Positions 30,421 to 42,915 of a stretch of DNA of 64,000 nucleotides are shown here, piece after piece (positions within the stretch are counted from its first letter, which is position 1; each line of letters opens with the position of its first letter). Both the position numbers and the translations under genes were made by a program. The notes under the pieces were generated by a model that saw only the letters and a program-made list of their open reading frames with translations, searched no databases and was not told the DNA's origin. The DNA lies in the NCBI RefSeq assembly GCF_031143425.1, contig NC_090439.1:639035465-639099464 (forward strand). Reading direction: 5' to 3'. The stretch is from Pleurodeles waltl (taxonomy: Eukaryota; Chordata; Amphibia; Caudata; Salamandridae).

Positions 30421-31786
30421 AGAAAAGATCTGCCTTTCAATATCCAGAGAGAGACACCTTGTAGGTGGCTTGTAATTACTCAGCATGCAAAAGGGACTCG
30501 CATGTCACACAGAAGGGATCATTACATGGTTCATAGTAGAGAGTGCATCACACCAGTGAGGGAGAATGCATAGACACTCTTACTTAAGTGCATGCTATGC
30601 ATCAAAGGGCGCAAATGTAAAGCTCAAAATCCTATATTTAGTTGCATCCAAAAAGGTACTTTTTAGTGTGGGATCTCTGCTGATCGTTGTCTTGTTTATC
30701 TCACAAGAGACATTGCCTATAAAGGCAAGTGTGGCAGGATTGCATCCTCTTGCCAAGGGGACCAACGTCTCTGTCAGTCAAGAATGCCGGGGGTCCGCCC
30801 AAATCAGTACTAAGGCAGTCACTGAAAGCAAAGACACACCCGAGTCTCGCCTTATAATGAACTTCACTTTGTACATCAGACACTTTCCTTTCAACGACAC
30901 ACACAGGATGAAACCCGTATGGGCAAAAATATGCAAAGTGTAGACCAAAGATCCTGTTTTAGTCCGGGTGAGTCAAAAGCACCTGTCTCAGTCCCAGGGC
31001 AGCACGAGAAGCAAAGCGGAAGTGTAGCATCCAGAAGTACATCCTATATTAGTCACATGGGGTTGGGCTTGATTTGGCCACGTCAACGAAGCTAACAAAC
31101 AACCAACTATGTGACAGCTATGACTGAGTGGTCAGACCTGAAGTGTAGGCCTTAAAAATCCCTACCCATCCAAAGGTGGAAAATGGTTAACAAGGGGTGC
31201 GGCAGCATGATACTCAAAACATATTTGTTATATATCGGAATATAGCCCCCAGATACCGTCAATGCTAAATTAAAAAGAGGCACCATGTGTGGGCTATGTA
31301 ATTGAAGCTCTATGGTGACCTTGTAATAAAGTGCAAATGTGCATCTGATGTTAGAAACCCAAATCAGTGACCGTGGGATGATAGTGCAGCACAGCTGAGG
31401 ACACAATCATCGTTTAAAAAGCACTTCGTAATCTTCAAATGTGTTACCCAAATTAAGTTTGTAACATGCAGATCCCATCAGACAACAACACAGTCAATCA
31501 TGAATATTACTCCTACCCTCGGCAAATTATTACATATCTGTGCAATGTAGAGACATCACCGAAATATATGCACCTGATGGTCCATAAAAAACACATCCTG
31601 TCCCAGAGCTCTAGATTAAAGACCACATCTCATTCACATCATTAATTCAGTGACGAGCTGTCCCATATTTTTCAGTCAGCCTTGTCTCAATCCTATTTAG
31701 GACCATAGGAACTGGTGAACCTCCACTCCTTGTTTGTACTACAAACATCACAGACCACCATATATCATCCTCTGAGTGGTTCCTCA
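30421..31786. other. unclassified non-coding DNA
   Basis: No coding domain recognised. The piece 30566-30943 is open but resembles nothing I know. Part may be further PLE flank. Confidence 0.4.
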
Positions 31787-32009
31787 TTCCAGGGAGGCAC
31801 AGTATTGGAATCTTGCATGTGCGTGCTCAAGGATTGTCTGATGTGACTCAGGTCAATGCGCACCAGATGTTGTGCCTCATCACAGGGAGTTACAACATTG
31901 AGCACTTTGTGTTGGTGATCGGGACTGTATGGTGTAACTCAAGTAATCACTCACCATACGTTGTGCTTCAGTCCAAGGTGGTGTGACATTGAACACATTG
32001 TGTTTGTGA
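31787..32009 (+). repeat. gypsy LTR fragment, second copy, left piece
   Basis: Begins CCTCATTCCAGGGAGGCACA and follows the minisatellite part of the 5' LTR (from about 22146). It stops at CATTGTGTTTGTGA, where the LINE is inserted. It continues at 36570. Confidence 0.8.
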
Positions 32010-32673
32010 ATGAATGAATAATCTTTATTTGCATGATTATTTAAAACCTTTGCAAAGAGCACCATAGTAGGCAATGCAATAAAACCACGACCAAGCTAAA
32101 GTTACATTTCACGACATCTATCATTGTGCAATTACCTGAATTTCTCTTAAGCTAGAGTGGACTTAAATCTCCGAACCTGGTTATAGTTACAGAATACTAA
32201 AAGACGTGTAGGTGATCTTTAAAAAGGTAACATACCCACATCTTGCGATACATGTTAGTTACTTGTGACATAAGAAAGATCTCCTGCACCTATTAAAATT
32301 GTAGAATCTGGGTGCACTTATGAGAGCTTATAAGAAGGAATTATGCAAGAGTCGCCGCAATGTGTATGGGGTGCTCAAATCTACATGACATAAATAAAAC
32401 AAATTTGTTACAAACATACAGATAAAACTAATGCCTAAAACGAGTATAATAAAATACCAAAAACATAAGTGAAATAAGCTAAATCTATAACCATATGTAC
32501 AAAAGTTCACTAAAAGACATTTAAAACGGAGATACAGATATCCTGCAATACATAATCCTCCTCCATTCGGAACCTGCCCCCTGTAACAGTGTACTAATGT
32601 ACAGGGCCTATGTTGGGTCTTGCGTGTAAGTGCCGATGGAGCGCACAATTACCCTTTTTGAAACTATTCCTAG
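32010..32673 (-). other. LINE 3' untranslated region
   Basis: AT-rich, ending in the ATTC repeat at 32010-32030 (minus-strand 3' end). Confidence 0.6.
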
Positions 32674-33351
32674 TCAACATTTGGGGAGGGGTTGCGACAG
32701 CCACTTAGTTAACAACGTGGCTTTAGGCGCTAGCTCCTGCTTTTTTACTCCTTGTTTTACTCCTGTAAGTTGTCGGGCATGTGCTTGCAGTAGGTTTTTC
32801 CTCATAATGATGAAGAATTTCACAAGACGAGACAGCTCCATGGGAATCTCTGCAGTAAATATATATTTGACGGCTTCTTTACATGCCCTTAGACCATGTT
32901 TCAGAAAAAGAGGTTTTAAAAGTCGATGTCTCTCTGAGTCCAAACCCGGACAGCAGCATATTAAATGACAAATGGATTTGGTGTGATAATTACATAGGAT
33001 GCATTCTTGAGAGTGTCGCCACATTGATTTCCAACTGTGTCTAAACTCCGAAGCCGGTAGTGTTAGGAGTTGCAGATGTGAAATGCTTTGAAAAGTTTGA
33101 GCACCCAGGGCTGCTGTCATATACGGCTGAAGGCTAGCAACACTATACGACACAGCTAAACCCTCTGCCCCCCTAATTTCCCTGATTATGGTGGTGTCCT
33201 GTACTCTTGAGATTTGCGTGTCGTGATCTTTCAGTATCTTTTTCAAAAGTGCCTTCGATATTAAGGGATCTGATGAATACGAGGGGACTAGATAAAAAAA
33301 AAACCTCGTTGTGCCTGAGATAGATGGCCCAGCTGCTGGAAACGTCTTCAA
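32674..33351 (-). pseudogene. LINE C-terminal domain with zinc-knuckle-like motif
   Basis: Reads LLTLPASEFRHSWKSMWRH then CILCNYHTKSICHLICCCPG, a C-x2-C...H...C pattern found after RT in several LINE clades. It then continues KEAVKYIFTAEIPMELSRLV. The frame overlaps and shifts relative to the RT piece. Confidence 0.7.
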
Positions 33352-35048
33352 AGATTACTTTCAGCGAACCTCTCAAACTATCGGTATTGGCCCTGGAGTC
33401 AGCATGAAATAACTTAATTATATCCATTTTACAATTTATATCCATACTTGTAATGTTAAATTCTAGGCATCTCCCTGCATGTCTGGTGGATTTAGGGATA
33501 TGAAAAATCCTTTTGTATGCTCTCATTTGACATTTCTCCGGAGTTTTTGTTATCCTGCCAGGGTATGCTAAATGGCCATATGTAATAGTGGGTAGAAGTT
33601 TAGCTTTTATAACTCTCCTAATTGATTCAGATGTAGGGGCTTGGAGCTGGAGAAAAAGTTTAGCTAAAGCGTAGGAGGTTCTCTCTGCCTTTGTCCTTAT
33701 TGCTGTTGCCTGATGTACTATTTTACCGGCGTTAGATAGCCATACCCCAAGGTACCGGTATTTTTCCTCCGTGTCCATTCGTAAAGCGCCAAGCTTCCAT
33801 GCTCTTGAATATTTCTGTGACTGGCGTCCGAACACTAATAAATTGGTTTTCGCTGCATTGACCTTCAGAACATTTTTTTCGTTGTAATCATGCAGAATGG
33901 CCAAGCTCCTTTCCAAGCCCAGTTGAGTCTGGGCAAGCAGGACTAGATCATCGGGATATTGGATTATTGGAAGCACTGTCTTTCCCAGTTTCGGGGGAAC
34001 TGTATTTCCTCTGAGTAGGTCCTTACCAAGGTCAGCCGTATAAAGATTGAAAAGGGTGGGAGCAACGACACAGCCTTGTTTTAGGCCTTTGATAATATAT
34101 ATTCTTTTGGTCACATGTGGGTTTGAAACCTTCACTCTCACCCATGTGTCAGAGTAGAGTGCCATTGTTGCCGCCAGTAAATTCCCAGGTATCCCCCAGG
34201 AGGCCAACTTCTTCCAGAGTATGTGGCATACTACGCCATCATAAGCCGCACCGTAGTCGATGAAGCATGCAAAGAGTGGTTGAGCAGCTGGTTTCAAGGT
34301 TTACTGACCTAAATATGCAAGAGCCAGCACATTGTCCAGAGTGGATGAGCATGGCCTAAATCCTGTTTGGTACATTGGTATAATGTTATTTTCTGTAATC
34401 CAATGTTTCAATTCCCGAAGCAGGACCCTTGCCTAGGCCTTGCCGTCCACGTCCAATAGGGCTATTAACCTGTAATTTCCCAGGAGGGTAGTCACCTTTT
34501 TTAAAAATGGGATGCAATAGCGAGCCTTTCCAGGCTCCAGAAATGTCTGATTGACTTACGCAGTTGTTACAGAGGGTGGTCAAGGGGGCTGCCCAAAAGT
34601 CTTGGTCATCCTTAAATAGGCTCCCAGGTAGACCATTTGGGCCTGGTGCTCCGTCCCGCCTAATACTATTTAGGATAGTTTTAGTCGACTTGGCTGTTAC
34701 CGTTAATGTGGTGTTTTCTAGTCCTGCAAGATCGAGTTTCCACCCCATAGTACCCTGGATTTCAATGCATCCTGGATCCACATAAAGGGAGCCCACATGT
34801 TTTTCCCAGACACTGGCTGCTATTGCATTAGCCTTACTTACTGGCCCATGTTCTAGGGCGTTTGTGTAATTCCAGAACTCTCTACTTTTGTTAGGGGGCA
34901 ACAAACCTTGTAGGTGGACCAAGCGTTCTTCAATCTCCTTCTGCTTCAGTTTCCATACCTTCCCCTTGAGATATTTCTTTGCCTGTCTCCTGAGGATTTC
35001 TACTGCTGGGAATTTGTTCCATCTATATTTTTTTCTAGCTGCCTGCAT
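33173..35048 (-). pseudogene. LINE reverse transcriptase, broken
   Basis: Positions 34386-35048 give the N-terminal part with ILNSIRRDGAPGPNGLPGSL and GAWKGSLLHPIFKKGDYPPG, RT motifs 1-2. Positions 33173-34297 continue FACFIDYGAAYDGVV (motif A), IIKGLKQGCVVAPTLFNLYT (motif B), IIQYPDDLVLLAQ (motif C, with Ala replaced by Pro) and the thumb KYRYLGVWLSNAGK. The two frames are separated near 34300-34385. Both catalytic Asp of motif C are kept. Confidence 0.85.
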
Positions 35049-35279
35049 TTTCGTTTTCTCTGAACGTATTCCCTTGTTGAATTAGGCATCCATACCTTTT
35101 GTCTGTTGGTGTCTATCGGCCCTTGTTGAGCTTGGCCGCTTAATGAGGAACGTAAGGTTTTTATCATATATGCCCACTGTTTACCAATATTACTTATCTC
35201 TCCTTCTAAAGTTGGAGGACCGTGGGCCTTCTTCCAAAGCTCATATTTTTTCCTTATCCTTCTCACTCCATTTGATTCT

Positions 35280-36300
35280 CTTTGTCAATGGACACAAGTT
35301 AGTTACGGATTGCTGGCCACTAGCTTTGTAGGATGGCAGACTTGTTGCTTCCAAGGTGATTTCTATTGTAACGGGGTTGTGATCACTCTCAGATCTTTGG
35401 ACCACTTAATAATTTAGGCATTTGTGCCATAGGGCCAGACTCAGAAAGATATAATCTAATGTAGAGATGTTTTTAAATGTTGGAATAGGTGGGCCCTGCC
35501 TCATCATCTTAACATGTGATGATCTCAGTTGGTGTTCTGTAAAAAAAGGACTCTAGGATGGATCGCAAAGAATCTCCAGAGAGACTTGCACCCTCCCCAA
35601 GTTGTCGAATGTTGAAATTACCGGCGATTAGAAGTTCGTGATCAGGGTACTCATAAATATTCCTTTAGTGTAGACAGGATTGACTTCAGTTTTGTCTGTT
35701 TAGTTTCTCGGTTAGGATTTAAGTATACATTTCTGATTGCAATTGGTGTAGCTTTTTTAGTCAAGGCAAAGCCATATGTGGTTATTACATGGACCTTGTT
35801 GGTTGATCTCTCCCACGGGACTGATATCAGTGCTCGTTCTAAATTGACATATGTTGCGAGACCGCCCATGTGTCTTCCAAACAATTTTTTTGTTTTTTGC
35901 GGGCGTGTGAGTGGTTGCAAAACCAGCAATGGTTTGTGGTTCCTTCATCCAGGTTTCCTGGAAGCAGAGAATATCTGCATTTTTTAGGAAGTCAAAGCTG
36001 TAGGGAGCCAGTCCCAGGTCGACCTACCCAGGAAACAATAGTCCGTTCTTGCGCTCTCCAGTTGGGGATTTCCAGCGTGCTTTATTGGCTGTACGGAGAT
36101 CTTCTTATCTATTATCAATCGTTCTACCGCCGGAGTGCCTCTCAAGGCGCTGAATGTTTTTTTCATCGGGCATATGGCTTGAGTTTCCCTGGTCAGCACT
36201 TGCAGATAGCGCTTCTTTCTTGGTTTGCTAATTGTTATGCCCCATTCTTCCAGGAGTCCCTCATATTCAAAGATTTTATCAACCAAAGCATGGTTGGCCC
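35280..36300 (-). pseudogene. LINE endonuclease (APE-type) region, broken
   Basis: Minus strand, several frames. Near 35940-36000 is QETWMKEPQTIAGF, the conserved E of APE nucleases. Positions 35651-35929 read VHVITTYGFALTKKATPIAI then RNVYLNPNRETKQ. Near 35620 is LLIAGNFNIR, where GDFN is expected. About 35430 has LDYIFLS, and about 35380 has SESDHNPV, the catalytic S-D-H. It would nick the target. The Asp-to-Asn change in the GDFN box and frame breaks disable it. Confidence 0.75.
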
Positions 36301-36569
36301 CAGATGTTAATGTAAATTCTTCTGGGCAGATCCATGGGTATTTGTTAAAATTTACTGTTAGGAGGTCCCCTGATGTGAGAATCAGTAATGATGGTATGTG
36401 TTACAATAATCTCAGGATATTTTACCTGTTTAGTATATCCCAGGAGCCTGTGATGCGTATAGGGGGGAGAATATTATTGTTGGCTGTTCGCCAATTTCCT
36501 TCCAATTTCTCCTATTTGTATTTGAAGACCCCGGGTGCACCCACTCTTTCTCTGACTTATTTATGACAC

Positions 36570-38100
36570 TTGTGTTTGTGATCGGAAGTGTCTGGTACGA
36601 ATCAAGTCATTGCGCACCAGACACTGTGCCTCATTCCAGGGAGGTACGGGAGTGGAATGCTTTCCATTTGTTTAACTGGATTGTCTGGTGCGGCTCAAGC
36701 CAATGCGCACAACATGTTGTGCCTCATTCCAGGGAAGTATGACATTGAGTATTTTGTGTGTGTAATCAGAACCTGCAATTCAAGTCATCGCGACCAGACA
36801 TTGTGCCTCATTTTAGGGAGGTATGGCATTGAACACTTTGTGTTTGTGATCGGAATCGTCCAGTGCAACTCAAGTCATTGTGCACATAGCATCTCCATCC
36901 AAGGAGGTGTGGATTGGAATCTCTCCATGTGCAACCAGGACTGTCTGGGGCTTCTCAAGTCATCGCGCCCCAGACATTGCGCCTCTTCCCAGGGAGGTGC
37001 TGGATTTGGTAAATATTGGGTATTAGAGTGCCTGGCTCGGCTGGGCGCCACTGTGACCTGTGTTTGTGTCCCAATGACCCTCCCCTTATGCTTTGCAGAC
37101 CTGGGCCCATGCCTGAAGGCACGGAGCAAAGACCTCTCAGTGAACTTCCCGAGTGGTGGCCAAATGTCCATTTGTTGACTATTATCTGCTCCACTGGTAT
37201 CTCTTCCTTCCCCCATATTATCCCTGAGTGCCTGAACAAGTGTGACTCTGGCCGTGTGAGGCCTAGCACATGGGGAAATGCTGTTTGTGTAGTCAGCTAG
37301 TGGGACGCTGGGTAGTAGGGCCAGTTGGAGGGCGGAGGAAGGGCTTGAGGCCCAAAGGGGGGTTCTGCCAGTGCCGTGACAGCTAATCTACCAGATATCA
37401 GTGCACTGCATTGGGTGCGGGAGTGAGTGTACAGGAGTGAATAATTTATGAGCCGTCTGATATCCGTGGCACCGATTGGCTGTGCAGAATGAGTGTGTGG
37501 GAGTGATTGCGGGTGACTGTTACACTGTACAATGGTGTTCTCAGACACGTTAATTCTTGCAAGAGGATTTATACAGTTGACATTAGATTTTGCCTGTGGT
37601 GCCCGGGCCGCAGAGCTAATTTAAAGTGCTGCATTGCTAGGTATGTACATATTGCTGCTATTATTGTGACCCAGGGTACACACTAGGATTGTGTATCATT
37701 GAATTGGGGTAATCACTGGGGTGGGTCTCATGCTGACAACGTTTGGCACCTCATGTGGGTGCTGGGAGGGAAGATAATATTTGTCTCATGTGCATACTGC
37801 AAATGTCATTTTAAGACAGTTGGGTCTCATACTGCTAGGGTTATTTCAAATGGTGATTCCTGTCTAGAGATACATGTTATTCATGCTGTGTTAATTAATG
37901 TGTTGGTTGAATACAGTACAAAACATATTTACCGTACACCTTGTGTGAAGTCTCTTTGTGGCACTCTGCTTAATTGTGGTGTGTTATTGCTGTGCCATTG
38001 CTTTACACATTGCCCCTTTAATAAGCCTGACTGCTCTGTGCAAAAGCTACCCAAGTGTGAGTGCAGGTTATACAGTGAGTGTAATCTCCTTCCCCCCCAA
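36570..38100 (+). repeat. gypsy LTR fragment, second copy, right piece
   Basis: Continues the LTR from the target duplication. It contains more 92-bp units (36600-37000) and then follows 22790-25410 closely: GTGCCTGGCTCGGCTGGG, TTGTTGACTATTATCTGCTC, TGGCACCTCAT. It has no Tc1: the empty site is at about 37765-37775. The last part is rearranged (next entry). Confidence 0.85.
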
Positions 38101-38124
38101 AAAATCATTGATCAACACATGTTG

Positions 38125-38186
38125 GAGGCGGCGTGTTCTGGTTGGCTGAGACTGGACCCTAGACAGGCATAACTCACCACTCCCCA
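38125..38186 (-). repeat. LTR end segment in inverted orientation
   Basis: GGAGGCGGCGTGTTCTGGTT to CTCACCACTCC is the complement of about 25421-25480 of the 5' LTR (GGAGTGGTGAGTTCTACCTG onward), with several changes. The neighbouring LTR sequence is in direct orientation. Confidence 0.6.
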
Positions 38187-38189
38187 GTG

Positions 38190-39492
38190 TATTAGAAGGG
38201 AAAAGAGTCTTGGAGTACACCTTGTCTTTGGTAAGGAAGGCCTGGTAAAGTTCTGCCAATTTTCATTGCTGCTATTGATTTTGAAACAAACCATCTAAGA
38301 GCTGCCACCCTCATTCCTATTCGGCCATTGATTATTTTAGTACTGTCGTGATTTACACTTCTTATGTCATTGAGATGTAAAAGGGAGTCAGTAGAAATGA
38401 GTCACCATTGTCAAGGATGAGTAGTACATTGTTAGTTATTTGGATCATAGCTGTCTCCGTTCTGCACCCTGCTCCACAGCAAAATAGAGGTATGTTCAGA
38501 AATTAGGTCACTGTCTGCTGTATAATGTTTGAGCTGAATTTGGAGACAGCTTTACAGGACTTTTGCAAAAGAAACATTTGGACAGATGTTTTTGCAGCCT
38601 TCCAAATCTGCACCTCGTATCTTAACTAGCAGGATGACCTTGATGATTCCAAGAAAGCCAAGGACCTCCCATTTGCCCAAAGGTTTGTTGAGCAGGATAG
38701 TCCAGGACAGTGCATTAAGAGATTGTCTAGGATAGGAGACATGCAAGGTTAGTCTGACGTTACCCACAGTGGTGAATAAGGCTGTTCAGATGCCAGAAGA
38801 TTTCTAGACAAGCAAACAGCGAACTAATACACTATCTATGTTGAAAGAATTTAGAGATTGTCTCAAGCTTCTCTTTGAGGCTTGTGTTATTTAAAAGGAA
38901 AGGTGAATTTGTTGTTTTTTGGAAAATAAAAAAATATGTATATTTTTTTTACTGTTTTTAACCATACCTATTTGGAGCTTGATAAATGTGGCTTTGCTCT
39001 AAAAGATGCGTTTTTATTTTTTCTATCCCTTTTTTGAGAGTACCTTCGTTGGCAATAAAGAGGATTAGCATAGCATCTTTCACATGTGCCGATCCTGTGC
39101 AGAGTTTGCAGTGGTCATTGTGATGCAGAAAAGAAAAGAGTTTTGAGATTGTGGTGTCTTTGGAATCGCACCAGTGTAGGTTAAATTCCTCAAATAAATG
39201 TTAATGAAGGACAAGATTTATTTCTCAAACAAAAGGTCAATGAGTTGTTCTTTTATGAATTGTTCAGCAAATAAAAGTTTGCCTCCTAGCGAATGGTAAA
39301 GGTTGTGTGTCATGCAAGGTTATGATAACAAAAGAATAGCAATACATCTGAACGGAGTCAGGGTATAAACAATTGAACAACAATTGGTTCCAGTGTACAG
39401 TTGTGGAATTCATAATATACAGTGTTGGAACAGAAAAAGTCAAAGAGGCTGATTCACAAACTATCAGGGTTCTGCCATCCTTTCATCAATAA
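38190..39492. other. unclassified AT-rich DNA
   Basis: A minus-strand stretch at 38552-38767 is open but matches nothing I can name. Near 39080-39180 (minus) HNDHCKLCTG looks vaguely like a LINE C-terminal zinc motif, which is too weak to call. Confidence 0.4.
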
Positions 39493-39816
39493 TTAACGGC
39501 CACATGTACGAACCGTTTACACATCGGTATCAGTCGCAAACTGGTTACAAACCACTAAAATGGCTTTTCTGAATGTACGAAAAGCACTCCTTTCGCTTTT
39601 TTTCAGAACCAATAAGTTACCAAATCAGTATTTGTGAGTGGCTTTTACTGATTACCTAATACTGAATTGTTAATTGAATGTATCAATCATTCGCAAAAGG
39701 AGACAAGTCGCAAATTGTGAATTTTGCATGTGCAAATTACCCCCATCTCACATCAGGTGGTAACCAGGTGCAACATATATAAAAAGGCCCAAAATGCATC
39801 AGAGTGCTCCACAACG

Positions 39817-41000
39817 GCAGCTCTGTATGTGATTGTGAGGAGGGTGCAGATTCTCAATGGACTTCAGAGAAGGAGGAGGAGGAGCCCGAAGCAGATTCAG
39901 AGTGAGGGTTACAGTTTTCCAAAAAACAGAGGAGGAAGTACACAATGAATGCAGTCTGAGTAGTGCAGTTATTTTAGATCTAAATGCAGAAATTAGGCCT
40001 CAGCTTGAGAGAAACACTCTCAGATGCAATTCCATACCCACCCATGTTCAGGTACTATGCTCTCTCCATCTTTTAGCCTTTTGGGAGTTACCAAGGTGCT
40101 GCAGTTGGAGTAACACAGAGTGCTCTTTCTAGGATTTTTCAGGTGTTTCTGGGTGCTGTGTTACAAAAGGTAACAATCATATTACTTTCCCAAGCACAGG
40201 AGTTGTAGCTAGGCAATATGAAATTTGACTGCATTGCCCAATTTCCTCATGTAATAGGATGTATTGATGGAACCCATGCTCCTATATGTCCTCCATCTTA
40301 CAAGTACATATTCAGGAACATGAAAACACTCATTCCCTCAATATCCCAGTGGTCTGTGATGCAACAAATAAGATAGCAGATATTGTTGCAAAACAGCCTG
40401 GCAGTACACTATTCATTCATGTTCAGGCATAACAGCAATACCCATGTCTTCTCAGATAAAAGTTTGAAGATGGCTATCTACTTGGTAAGTATGGCATATG
40501 AATTTGACATAAATGTCCTCTATTTCTAAATTGTAGCAATAGTTACCACATTTTCAAAATGTTTTTGTATGTGACAGTGCATAGGCTCTGAGATCATGGG
40601 CATTGACACCATATCTTAATACTTCAAACCAAAGTGAGCAACGTTACAATGCATCACACAAATGAACCTGGTCTGTCATTTAAAGGACATTTGGATAATT
40701 GAAAAGTAGATTTCGGTGTGTACATAAAAGTGGTGGTGCCCTACAATAGTCACCAGAAACAAGTTGCAAGATCATCGCTACATGTGCAGTACTTCATAAT
40801 GTAGCAACGCGGAAAGGATCACCAAAAATGGTGCCTGAATAAGAATCTGATGATGATGATGAACAACAACAACACCCAGCAGCAAGGGCAATACAGGATG
40901 GTTTAATGGCAGCAGAGCCAGATGTACTGCCATTACATACCCTTACTGTTAAGCAGGTAAATGATGATGTTTGTTACATTTTGCACAGAGCTGTAGGCAA
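39817..41000 (+). pseudogene. Harbinger transposase, copy 1, broken
   Basis: HARBI1-like DDE nuclease. Pieces: a basic start near 39817-39905 aligning with the copy 2 N-terminus, VILDLNAEIRPQLER (about 39970), FPHVIGCIDGTHAPICPP (about 40245, with the first catalytic Asp), YKYIFRN, and near 40770-40900 ATCAVLHNVATRKGS then ESDDDDEQQQHPAARA. The central block with the second Asp is badly damaged. Stops and indels throughout. Confidence 0.75.
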
Positions 41001-41472
41001 GATTTGCCGTGGTAAACAAAATAACCTTTATTTTCTTGGTTATTTTAGTTTTAACATCCTTTCACTCTTCTGAATGTTTCAATGAAGGAAAAATATCAGT
41101 ACACATGTTACTGCAATCGCAACATATAACTATACAATATGTAGTGCTATTGAAAGAGTTATTAGTATTGGCCTCTATTATGAACAGAAGTTTGTTTCAC
41201 TGGTGTGTTGGAGCCTTCAGTATCCACAACACCACCTCATGTTGTACTGCAATGCACACTCATAGCCTCACTCACTGCAAAACAGCTAAGGCTTGATAGT
41301 TCCTCACTTTTTGTGGAACCGACTGCTCCCTCAATCTGAATAGGTTATAAACTTTCTACAGCATTCGTTACTTGCACATGGCTACGTGCCACATCGTCAC
41401 TATAGTAACCCATTTCAACGTGCAAGCCTACAGTATGGCATGAGAGTGTAGATTTAGCCTGTCGAGGGTGAT

Positions 41473-42740
41473 TTATGGAATGACTAAACACATCCAAATG
41501 TGCAAAAAGTGATGTTGACTATGTCTGTGCGTTACATTTTCCTGTTGCAATTGGCCACATAAATTATTCATTGCCTCTGTCATAGAGTCCATGTTTTCGC
41601 CAAAGGACTTGAGGGATTCTTCTGTGGTTGTTGATAGATGTTGTAAGCCACTAGTGATGTTTCGTTCTAGTCCAGATTTATTTTGTTTATTAGCCTCATT
41701 TGTTTGCATTGTGGGTGCTGTACCTTTAACCTAAATGCTTCCAGACCTCCAAAAAAAACATGTCATAGCCCATATTTTGTAAGGATCCAGATCATGGATT
41801 GGTTTGCCTGACAACACTGCAATGTTAGACTCAATTACTCCTGTACAGTTGCCTGCACCTTATTGCAGGTTCATCTGTGACATGTGGACTCCCTGCAACA
41901 TCAGCTTCATCAATAGACAGTGTGTGACTGCTATGCTCAGAGGTGGAACATCGCCTCTGGGGTGCTGTTTGTGGCATATTGGGCTCATTCCCTTCTATGC
42001 ACATCTGAGAATCTTCTTGATGCTCTCCTTCTGACTCATGATCTGTTTGTGTCGGGATATCTGTTTAGAAATGCAATGTGAAAATGATTTGTAAATAAAT
42101 ATAGTTATGTATACCTTTATTCTTATTATTTAAATTACAATACATTTGCTTTGTGCTTTAGTTGTTTAAAATGGGAGTACCAAATATCCCAAAATGTACT
42201 ACTAAGGTACGCTTAACACTTCTGATGGTATTTCTAATATATTATTTTGTAGATAAACAGTTACCAGCCTAACAAGGTTACAATGTTAACTCAACCATTG
42301 CTACAAATATGTTATTGTAACACTGTATGTGTATGTATAAGTCTTACCTTTTGATGTAGCAAGAGCCTCTGAAGTGTCAATACTGCTGACACTTTCTTGC
42401 TCCAAGGTAGACTCTATCATTTCTTCAAGAAGAGTTGGTAGTGACTTAGTTGGAGGGCATCCTCCTGTTGCATGGGCCTCTTTTCTGTGGGTTGCCAACT
42501 TCTCTTTGGTCCGGGTTCATAGATCATGCCACCTTTTCCTGATCTCTACTGTTGATCTCTGTGTGACCCCCACAGAGTTAATCCGCTCCTGTATGTTGAG
42601 CCATATTGTTTTCTTCTGTGACTCTGGCACAGAGAGTGATGTTTTGACAAACAAGCCATAATGATAGGATACACACTCTTCTCATGGTATCTCTAACTCT
42701 TTCTCAGAGAATTGTAATTTTCTCTATCTCCCTCCAAAGG
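41473..42740 (-). pseudogene. Harbinger Myb/trihelix-like DNA-binding protein, copy 1, broken
   Basis: Minus strand from about 42740: KLQFSEKELE, YGLFVKTSLSVPESQ, WLNIQERINSVGVTQRSTVE, IRKRWHDL, then KLATHRKEAHATGGCPP and SLPTLLEEMIESTLEQESVS. A C-terminal coiled piece lies at 41473-41709 (LSTTTEESLKSFGENMDSM). Intervening sequence at 41710-42300 may be intron. The protein is the second gene of PIF/Harbinger elements and helps the transposase bind the ends. Confidence 0.75.
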
Positions 42741-42915
42741 CTTTCTCCTTCTCTGGAATCTGCTGAAACATTTTCATGCTTTCCAAGGGTGGATAGTTGA
42801 GATTGGTGCCAATAACAATTTGATTCAAAGACAATCATGGGTCTCAATGCTCTCCAGGGTTCTTATGGCCTTACTGTCATCACTCACTGGCAGAAAGCAA
42901 CATTTGTTATTTGTG

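Larger units (their letters stand above)
32010..36569 (-). mobile_element. CR1/L2-type LINE, 4.56 kb, inserted in the second gypsy LTR, 12-bp target duplication
   Basis: Flanked by perfect 12-bp direct repeats TTGTGTTTGTGA at 31998-32009 and 36570-36581. The LTR sequence on either side is continuous with the 20579-25485 copy. The 3' end on the minus strand is AATAAAGATTATTCATTCATTC, a short ATTC repeat as in Jockey/CR1/L2-type LINEs, with no poly-A. It carries endonuclease, RT and a C-terminal zinc domain. A second copy of the same family lies at 55140-58250. Exact clade is not certain. Confidence 0.85.

Noticed and set aside
38552..39180. Possible LINE C-terminus on the minus strand (HNDHCKLCTG, and the ORF at 38552-38767)
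   Set aside because: Similarity to the C-x2-C motif of the LINEs here is too short and the order of blocks does not fit.
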